Assembly (NCBI GenBank): GCA_902728285.1
Contig: CACVBU010001134.1
Location: 1,097,731-1,161,730, forward strand
DNA length: 64,000 nucleotides
Direction of reading: 5' to 3'
Source of the DNA: Clytia hemisphaerica
Lineage: Eukaryota; Cnidaria; Hydrozoa; Leptothecata; Clytiidae
The stretch's first letter is position 1. Every line of letters starts with the position of its first letter. The notes under the pieces are model-generated. The model was not told where the DNA came from. It searched no databases and saw only the letters and a program-made list of their open reading frames with translations. Shown one piece after another: positions 56,773-64,000 of this stretch. The position numbers and the translations under genes are program-made.

Positions 56773-58822
56773 GTAAGTTTTCTTTCTGAGTTGATCTTTT
56801 GAGTTGTCTGAATTACTTTTGCAATTTGATGGGACTTCTTTAATGACTAAAGTCAATTCGCTTCATATGAGCACTGTTCACACGCACCTTTTAACACATT
56901 GAAACAACTCTTATTAAAGTATTTTGATTTGAAGATTTTTTGTCTCAATTTATCAGTTGTCTGCTTTGAAATAGCTTAGTCACTAATCTAGCATTTTAAA
57001 CTGGCCGATGAAACAGGTTTTACCTCACTCCAGCACCTTCACGAGCGGTAGAAAAATTGTATCGATACCAATAAACTGATAATGCTCAGTAGTAGGCTTC
57101 GTCATATTACATGATTAGTAATTGAGGGTTAGTTTAAAGGTTATACTTTTACATAAGTGTTTCCTATTAGGCACATGTTTCTTATTAGGACATTGTTTGT
57201 CTATTGTTATATTGTGCAGATATAAGCAAAAAAAATGTTTTTCTTTTCCTCTTTCTAACCAATCTTGCTCCACATCCGTGTCAATTCAATATCAAAAAGC
57301 TTGTGTCTCCGTGGTTTATAAGGAACCTAGAGTCATGTCGGCTATTTGCGACCCCGGGGGGGGGGCACTCGATTTGAAAACGACCGTACGTTCGGCCAAA
57401 AATCAGGTCTCTAAAATCGGACCCTTACAGTGCAGGAAAAATTTTGAGCCTTATAGTACAATTTTTTGAATTTTTTTGCCCTTAAGCTCGTTTTACCTTT
57501 CTCTTTTTCAATACGCCCTTTCATTTCTCGTTAATGATTATTTCGGAAAATGGAAGGCCCAAATTTTTCTATGGTATAAAAATTATTGAAAAGCTATACA
57601 AAGAACTTTTATAATTATTTTAAACATTTTTAATGGGTAAAGAAATTATAACCCTAAAACAAAATATTGAAAATAATCGCACCAAAACATCGTAAAAGGG
57701 CTAGTTTAGTTCACTGAAAAGTATTTTCTACTCAAATCGAGTATACATCGAGAAATTCGACATGATGTAACTTTGTTCACAATTCGATGACATGACTCTA
57801 ATTCGAAGCTAACAAGATTCTTGACCTTCATAGTGTTTACAATATTCAATTGAAGAACAACTACTTTTCAAGTCTTCAATTTTTCGCACTGCCCTCTCTA
57901 ATTAGCTTGTTTGAAGTATATTTTTATAAATTTAAAATAGATTTTTAGAAATTTAGGACCAAATAACGCACATTTTATTTCAAGAGGAACTAATTTTCCA
58001 ATGCGAAACTTTGAATGCTTGCTGTCACCTCAATACTGTTGTTTTTCGAATGAAATTTTCACAGAATTACTGCTTGAACAGGCTTGAATATTTATTTACT
58101 ACTACCAGCAAGAATTTTTCAAAAATAATCAGGAAGGCATTCGAGGCACTCAATTTTCTTCAAATTCTTAAAGCTGTGTACTCCTTTGCATTATACCTGA
58201 AATACCCTCTCACTGTACTGCGACTCTTTTGGCAAACGCATGCGCGTAAGCAAAATTTACAAAATTTCAATGATATGCGGGCCCTAAAAATGGAAATTCA
58301 GTTTTTTTTTCACCTTTTTTTTCGTCTAGCCGCTATTCCAACATATTTAGCCTCTGGAATGGTTCAATTTCGATAGAGAGCACAGATCTCTATTTTTACG
58401 CATAAGACTTGATAGGATTTCTTATCTTACATCCGTGGCTGCGGGAAAATAGGTCTAGAGTTTTAGGATATATCAGTGTCTCTAACGGTAACACCAAAAC
58501 AACAAAAAGAGGCAAACCATGTCGGAGCGCTCCAGCCTCAACCTACCTGAACAAAGCAAAGGTGTCAAACGAAGAAAACAGACGTGTAGTATATGTCCTA
58601 TCATACCCCTACGACAGCGCGAGTGGTAGAAATTTCTATTTCAATATTTTTTAGATATTTCTTCGGCACATGATTTTCGGTCGAGGGTGTATTCTAGGCT
58701 AAAATTATGAGAAAAACTTCCTTCTCTAGCCCCTAATCTCCTTTGCCATAAAGTAGTAAGCATCTGATAATCTTCAACTTTTTCAAATAAACCTTTTGAG
58801 TTAATTTATGGACAAAGTTAAA
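56773..58822. other. Region after last visible HTATSF1 exon
   Basis: No further RRM2 exon was recognised. It contains a segment (57116-57300) similar to 61118-61255, a CCCCGGGGGGGGGGG run (57351-57366) and unrecognised short frames (58011-58376, 58409-58654). It may be intron 10 of HTATSF1 or intergenic. Confidence 0.5.
57116..57300. repeat. Repeat flanking the GPCR, left copy
   Basis: Shares ggttatacttttacataagt, attaggcacatgtttc, ttttcctctttctaaccaat and cttgctccac...gtgtcaattcaatatcaaaa with 61118-61255, same orientation, with small indels. On the minus strand both copies contain an AFDIELTQVWSKIG-like coding echo; this copy is frame-shifted. Confidence 0.75.
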
Positions 58823-59506
58823 ATAGTAGAGGGCATTTTGTAAAATCGCTCGACTGTTTTGTTAGAAGCACTTGTTATACATTTTTGGAAAGCTAAGGGT
58901 TAGGGGAATCGAAATTACTATGTTTCCAATTTTTTTTCGGACACTTTGGTGTGATTTTCGGACAAATATGACGGTCTCAGGCAAAAATCATAGGGTTAAA
59001 AATTAATGAAAATTTTAGCTCGAGAAAACGGAGACCTGTTGTATATTTTTGGAAAGCTCTCAAAAAATTAGGATTAGAGATATATTGCAAGTATAGGTGA
59101 TTTCAGTACCTAACTCGAGATATTGAGCTTCAAAAAGCGCAAAAACTGGACAAAATAGCTGTTTCTGGCTGAAAAACACGGTTTTGAAGGGTTAATATAT
59201 CGAGTTAGGTACAGAAATCACCTATACTTGCAATATATCTCTAATCTTAATTTTTTGAGAGCTTTCCAAGAATATACAACAGGTCTCCGTTTTCTCGAGC
59301 TAAAATTTTCATTAATTTTTAACCCTATGATTTTTGCCTGAGACCGTCATATTTGTCCGAAAATCACACCAAAGTGTCCGAAAAAAAATTGGAAACATAG
59401 TAATTTCGATTCCCCTACCCCTTAGCTTTCCAAAAATGTTTAACAAGTGCTTCTAACAAAACAGTCAAGCGAATCCAAAAAATCGAACAAAATTCCCCCT
59501 ACTAAA
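58823..59506. mobile_element. Large near-perfect fold-back element (~680 bp)
   Basis: Bases from about 58845 (cgctcgactgttttgttagaag) are mirrored up to about 59475 (cttctaacaaaacagtcaagcg). The arms are ~270-300 bp and near-perfect around a ~70-bp centre at 59160. Outside the arms similarity continues weakly (agtagagggcattttgt / acaaaattccccctact). No coding capacity. Lies ~430 bases upstream of the GPCR start. Confidence 0.9.
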
Positions 59507-59939
59507 AGCTCAATATATCAACCATTGTCTCATTTGAATGTCCTGTTCCTCAGCTACAGAAAAAGCGGAACTGTTTTTCTTGAATTGCGAAGTGCTTAGA
59601 AGGTAGTATCGTTTAGAAATACTTTGACCGAGATGTTGTTTTTAAAGTTTGTGGTTTCTGATTCGTGATCTAAACAGTCTGACTTTTAATAATTTTGATA
59701 GAAGAAATTAATTATGTTTTTTATTTTTGGTGAGAATCCAATCCAATATCTTTAAGGTTTGGTCTTCGACATTCTTTCGATAATTTAATTATCATTTTAA
59801 TCAGAACTGGGTTGTTTCTATTTATATGTCATAGTTTTTATTCATAACCTATAGTTTTGGAGGTTTTTCGTTTTCCTTACTGTAGTGAACCTATATCATA
59901 TTTTCATGCCTTTATTTTCATCTTCTCCGGCTAAGCACC

Positions 59940-61010
59940 ATGGGGCTAAGCAGAAATAACTCGACAACAGCTCAACATATCATAACGAACGAATTAACTT
60001 TCGCAAGACCCATATCCATCATTTTTATGTCGGTCAATCTATTTGTTATCGCGTTTGGGATCTTCATTAATGCTATTGTCATACATTTTTACCGGTGCCG
60101 AAAAATCTCGCAAAGCTTATTCAACTTCTTCTTAATGAACTTGGGAATCTCTAACATTGTTCAGAATCTTGGTGCGCTACCCTTTATAATCTATTTCCAT
60201 AGAAACGTAGAAGATTTAGTGCCAATCGAAAGAAATAATTTGGTATGTGGGTTCGTAAGAGGGCAGCCAGTGTTTTGGTGCGGTGCTTTTGCTACTGTCT
60301 ACACGATCTGTTTCATGAATATGAAATGGTACTCGATCATAACAAAACCGTTGCACAGAGAAGATAAAAAGCGACATTTAGTTTATTACATCATTGCATT
60401 TTGGCTGATTGCTTCTATTCTGATCACTCCGAATTTCCTTGTTTTCGAATATGACAGACTAAATGGTTACTGTAAACGCAACAATGACAGAATGGGTTGG
60501 GATCTGACAGTGCTGTACAAAGGTGTTCTTTTCATTTCCGGTTTGGTTATACCAATCAGCTTAATGCTTGTCATTTATACCCTTATCATACGTGAATTTT
60601 ACGTCAAATCGAAGCTTGGCGTTAATGTAGAAAGCCCTGTTAAAATCAAATACCGCAAGAAAGTGGTTGTCTTTCTTGGGATTGTGATATGCGTCTTTTT
60701 GTTAAGCTGGTCACCTTTTGGAATCGTTTTCATCTTAATGGCGATGACTGATCATTTAGGAACCCCCGTCGATCCTCGATTTGACGTTCGTAATATGAGA
60801 CTTTTGAAGTTGGTTACCTTGCCATGCTTCTGTGGTGCCATTTTGAATGTTGTTTGCTATGCGGTTAAAGATGTGGAGATGCGAAACTTATTCAAAGAGT
60901 TTTTCGGTTGCTCTTCCTTCGACGAGAAAAGGAAAAAGAGAAGCTGTTCAAGTTCGAACTACACGATGACAAGCGCCAGTCGAGCAAGTCGTAGTGTAAC
61001 TACAGCGTAA
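59940..61010 (+). CDS. Rhodopsin-family G protein-coupled receptor, intronless, divergent
   Basis: A 356-aa single-exon protein with seven hydrophobic segments. The N terminus has NNST sequons (6-9). TM1 has N44 (1.50). TM2 has N72 at the usual Asp 2.50 place. C103 and C178 can form the loop disulfide. TM3 ends M128-K129-W130 where D/E-R-Y is expected. TM4 has W155, TM5 P205 and Y213, TM6 S256-W-S-P259 (CWxP variant) and TM7 N303-VVC-Y307 (NPxxY without proline). There is no TM7 lysine, so it is not an opsin. The C tail is basic and Ser-rich (KRKKRSCSSS...). Such degenerate class A receptors form large lineage-specific families; the ligand is unknown. The ATG follows a typical CACC context, and an AATAAA lies 10 bases after the stop (61021-61026). 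It may lie inside the last visible intron of HTATSF1. Confidence 0.9.
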   Translation: MGLSRNNSTTAQHIITNELTFARPISIIFMSVNLFVIAFGIFINAIVIHFYRCRKISQSLFNFFLMNLGISNIVQNLGALPFIIYFHRNVEDLVPIERNNLVCGFVRGQPVFWCGAFATVYTICFMNMKWYSIITKPLHREDKKRHLVYYIIAFWLIASILITPNFLVFEYDRLNGYCKRNNDRMGWDLTVLYKGVLFISGLVIPISLMLVIYTLIIREFYVKSKLGVNVESPVKIKYRKKVVVFLGIVICVFLLSWSPFGIVFILMAMTDHLGTPVDPRFDVRNMRLLKLVTLPCFCGAILNVVCYAVKDVEMRNLFKEFFGCSSFDEKRKKRSCSSSNYTMTSASRASRSVTTA

Positions 61011-61117
61011 ATCTCGCTAAAATAAACTCGAGCGGGAAGTTTAATTTGTTCGAATTACAGAGAGATTCGAATTTGAAGAGAGTATTCTTACTAGAGAATC
61101 TCCTTGACAGGAACTGA

Positions 61118-61255
61118 GGATTAATTTAAAGGTTTTACTTTTACATAAGTATCCCGTTTCATATTAGGCACATGTTTCATATCAGGATTTTTTCTTTTCC
61201 TCTTTCTGACCAATCTTGCTCCACACCTGTGTCAATTCAATATCAAAAGCCTGCA
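61118..61255. repeat. Repeat flanking the GPCR, right copy
   Basis: Direct-orientation match to 57116-57300. On the minus strand it holds an open stretch AFDIELTQVWSKIGQKEEKKKS ending in a stop, right after a tttgcag acceptor-like site. Confidence 0.7.
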
Positions 61256-61761
61256 AATTAAAATTGACGAGTAAGCAAAACATATCACTCTTATTTAATA
61301 ACAAAATTTTTAAATCATAAAAAGATTCGAATAAGAGAATTTCGCAAGAATCCGCTGTATAAATCAAAGTGACGAAAAGTTTTTGTTTATTCATGATATG
61401 CACCACTGCAATGTCTTCTGACATTACATCACGGAACCAATCGCTCATTGGTTGTAAGTGACGTAAAACCAGTCAATACGTCACTTTCAACCAATCAGCT
61501 ATTGGGTGGAACGGAAGACATTGCAATGGTGCATATCATGAATAGAGGCTGCACACGTTTTTTCATAGAAACATCGACAGTTTTTGAAGCCTTTGGTTGT
61601 TCTTGAAAATGTTCTTAATTTCACCATTTTTGCTGATATTCTATACACTTCATTCCAGTTCATTCTTTTATGTTGTAATATCTATCTTCGAAAATCTTTC
61701 AAAGTTCTCTCAACATACTACTTTAATGGGATAAACTTTTGCGGGGATTAAATTTCGCGGA

Positions 61762-61975
61762 TTTCGCGGATTTGGGTGTCATCCGCAAAAATCCGCGAAA
61801 TTAAAGTGGTGCGCAAACCGGCCAACATGTTGGCCAAATTTCGACCAACATCCACTGGCCAACATGTTGGCCAACAATGTTGGTCGGTTTGTGGTAGGCG
61901 CCAACATGCTCGAGAAGAAAAAAAATCTCAAAAAATGTTGGCCAACATGTTGGCCGGTTTGCGCCCCACTTAAGT
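61762..61975. mobile_element. MITE built of GGCCAACATGTTGGCC palindromes
   Basis: The ends gcgcaaaccggccaacatg and catgttggccggtttgcgc are inverted. The 16-bp palindrome ggccaacatgttggcc or near variants occurs about four times in ~140 bp, with further single ccaacat words. It is embedded next to AAATTTCGCGGAT repeats (61748-61800). Confidence 0.85.
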
Positions 61976-61988
61976 CCCAATGGAAATT

Positions 61989-62792
61989 TACAGGGTGATT
62001 AAAAAAAAACCGAACCCCTAGATTTTTTGACGTAACTTTATTTTTATTCATCCTATCGCTATGAAGTTTCACACCCTTTTTCCTTAGTAAATTTAAAGTC
62101 TATATGTGAAATTTGAATGTTATAGCTTATATATTTATGAAGAATAAGAAGTTGTAGTTTCACAAGTGAACAGGGAATTTAATTTTGACGTCAAAAATGG
62201 AGAATTTCAGTTGAATATGAAATACCGTTAAACATGAAAATGAATGCAAGTGAGCCATAACATCAAATCAAAAAGTTAAAGAAGATTTGGTCCTTTTTAA
62301 CGGTGTTTCTCACACACTGTAGCCTTTTGTATGCAATCATCTGCAATGCACCGAGATTCATTTTTTCCACGACGTCACGCCAATCCTCTCTTTAAACCAA
62401 TCGATTGCATTGTCCAATATTAAATAAAGGAATTCATTCCATTCCTTTTTCTAGAATTACATAAATGTATTGGCTTACAGTACCTCTCTGTCATTGTGGA
62501 TCCTTTCAGGGCATCCCTGGGGACTCTATAAATACACTGTTATGCTCCGATCACAAGAATGGTATTTTCTTTTTTGACGTCAGAAAAGAAATGGTTTGTT
62601 CATTTATGAAAATTGTACTTTTTCTTCAAACTGTCATATTTTAAGAAATGTCTGAGCTATAAACCTCAAATCTCACATGCAGGCTTCAAATCCACTAGGA
62701 TATTGGTGTTGAAGATTTCATGGTGATATGATAAACAGAAAAAAAGTTACGTCAAAAATTCTAGGGGTGCGGTTTTTTTAAATCACCCTGTA
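61989..62792. mobile_element. Mariner-like non-autonomous element, TIR cagggtgattaaaaaaaaac
   Basis: TA|CAGGGTGATTaaaaaaaaaCC...ACCCCTAGAttttTTGACGTAAC at the left is mirrored at the right (GTTACGTCAAAAATTCTAGG...AATCACCCTG|TA). The TA borders and CAGGGTG ends are typical of IS630/Tc1/mariner elements. The ~800-bp interior shows no transposase. Confidence 0.85.
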
Positions 62793-63064
62793 GAAAGGGC
62801 CTCATCCGCGAAATGTTTCTAAACAAAACTCAAAATATGTCAAATAAATACTATTTGAATGGTTACTTGCATCAAAGAGGTGCTACTCTTATCTCCCGAA
62901 TAGACGTCCCCCGCTAATTGTTACGAGAAAAAAATCCATCCCCCCGTCAATTAAATTCGAATAATTCAATATTTTTTTACAGTGTAGATAGACCTTAAAC
63001 TTGTTAAAATTTTCTTTTTTGTTAGTATTGGTTCTTATTTTACGTGTTCATTTGCTAAAGTTTC

Positions 63065-63107
63065 TTTTTGGACCTACCTTGGAGGTCCTATAAATTAATT
63101 ATCTGGT
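63065..63107. mobile_element. GGACCTACC-ended element, truncated copy 5
   Basis: Only the start (ctttttggacctaccttgga, ggtcctataaattaa) is present, followed by unrelated sequence. Confidence 0.65.
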
Positions 63108-63322
63108 ACCAGATGTGGAAATATGCTACGACACGCTTTGCTCTAAAGGTCGGGCATATTTTAACATCTGGAAGGTTTGCATTACGGAATTTGACTTGAC
63201 CGCGTTTAAAAATTTTGCTCGGAGCTTGGAAACGATCAACAGCAAGCTAACATCTGATTCCAAATCGGATGCGGGTGCTAGGCCAGAAAATATAACAAAT
63301 CTGATTCGCATCAGATTTGTTA

Positions 63323-63741
63323 TACCTTAAGGGAAGAAATTTTCGCGAGAAGAAATTTTCGCGGAATTTAATTTCGCGAATGAGCCGATTTCAAAAGTTT
63401 CACGGAATTTAATTTCGCGATTAAGAAGAAGTTATCAACTTAAATTAACTTTTAACCACCACGGAGTTATTTATATTTGTTTATATTTGATAAGAAATAC
63501 ACGTTATAATGCTTAAAAATGAATTGTGTCCATATTATTTGGTAATACCTGGTCAAAAACAACAAAATAAAAGAAGAAGAAAAGAAATCGAATTTCGCGG
63601 GATTTAATTTCCCGATTTAACAATTTTGGTGTGTTTCGCGGAATTTAATTTCGCGAATTACACCCAAATTCGCGAAATTAAATTCCGCGAAAATTTCTTC
63701 CGCGAAAATTTCTTCTCGCGAAAATTTCTTCCCTTAAGGTA
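63323..63741. mobile_element. MITE with TIR taccttaagggaagaaattt, TTTCGCG-rich
   Basis: Starts TACCTTAAGGGAAGAAATTT and ends AAATTTCTTCCCTTAAGGTA. Both arms hold three to four GAAATTTTCGCGxx / GGAATTTAATTTCGCG phrases. TA borders. The interior is AT-rich and non-coding. Confidence 0.92.
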
Positions 63742-64000
63742 TTCTCTGGGCTAGCACCATATTCGTATTTGGTTCGGAATCATATGCTGCTAGCTTGATT
63801 ATGTAAACAAACATAAACAACCCCTAATTTAGCTTCATTTACATGAAAATACAACTTAAAACATGAATGTATTGCTTTTTCCTACTTACCTAGACATACT
63901 CGATAAATATTACACTAACCTTCATAGTTTATAACCTTCATAGGACCTCAAAAGTGAATTTTCAATGTGCTCTGTAAAATTACAAAATTGGCTGTTCTGT

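Larger units (their letters stand above)
61011..64000. other. Repeat-dominated right end
   Basis: After the GPCR I see only the listed repeats and MITEs, the GGACCTACC element start at 63065 and AT-rich filler. The small minus frame at 61182-61448 includes the AFDIELTQVWSKIGQKEE echo after a tttgcag acceptor-like site; it could be a last exon of an unseen gene but is unsupported. Confidence 0.5.

Noticed and set aside
57351..57366. Poly-G run as a G-quadruplex or promoter element
   Set aside because: A homopolymer inside a probable repeat. Nothing else supports a regulatory function.
61182..61448. Minus-strand 88-codon frame ending QVWSKIGQKEEKKKS
   Set aside because: The tail is interesting and repeated at 57260, but no family was recognised and no other exon was found, so it is mentioned under the repeat, not called as a gene.
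1..64000. CRISPR arrays, prokaryotic operons, phage or integron-like systems
   Set aside because: Spliced genes, animal protein families and LINE/MITE content show a eukaryotic genome. The tandem repeats have no spacer structure.

Overview
This is an intron-rich, AT-rich eukaryotic window, almost certainly from an invertebrate animal. Its genes are metazoan or opisthokont families (STARD7, HTATSF1, UQCR10, PLPBP, a CTHRC1-like secreted protein, C-type lectin-domain proteins and a rhodopsin-family GPCR), with GT..AG introns of about 200 bp to 5.5 kb. A cnidarian or another marine invertebrate would fit the mix of short inverted-repeat elements, the LINE type and the simple lectin and collagen proteins. 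The species cannot be fixed from sequence alone.

Left part (1-18 kb). A fold-back element (1-690) abuts an inverted-repeat element whose tips are arrays of a ~21-bp unit (700-2372). One clear PLPBP exon lies at 4945-5061 on the minus strand, with a damaged tandem copy beside it. At 6232-10450 (minus) is a long alpha-helical-repeat gene, possibly MEI1-like, that is interrupted by several frame breaks. UQCR10 follows at 10836-11051 (minus). From 11 to 17.5 kb I see only repeats, MITEs and reverse-transcriptase relics.

Middle (18-33 kb). STARD7 is complete in seven coding exons (plus strand). Two tandem minus-strand genes (23354-27306 and 28854-33062) encode secreted proteins of 391 aa with three C-type lectin domains. 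Their six exons have identical lengths, and each gene has a TATA box about 110-125 bp upstream of its start codon. Different transposable elements sit in their introns.

Right part (33-64 kb). A gene-poor region of about 11.5 kb (33.2-44.7 kb) holds nested MITEs, an inverted-repeat element enclosing a tRNA-like sequence, and a decayed LINE. HTATSF1 then starts at 44695 (plus). Ten exons are readable to 56772, and the end of its second RRM is not in view. An antisense CTHRC1-like gene (46139-49590) lies wholly inside HTATSF1 intron 2. An intronless GPCR (59940-61010) lies after the last visible HTATSF1 exon, either downstream of the gene or inside a further intron. Copies of a GGACCTACC-ended element fill the HTATSF1 introns, and the last 6 kb contains several more MITEs.

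The genes form no operon-like unit. They are mostly independent housekeeping genes (mitochondrial UQCR10, lipid-transfer STARD7, RNA-binding HTATSF1, PLP-homeostasis PLPBP) with lineage-specific secreted and receptor genes between them. Exons were joined by hand from splice signals and reading-phase agreement, without transcript evidence.
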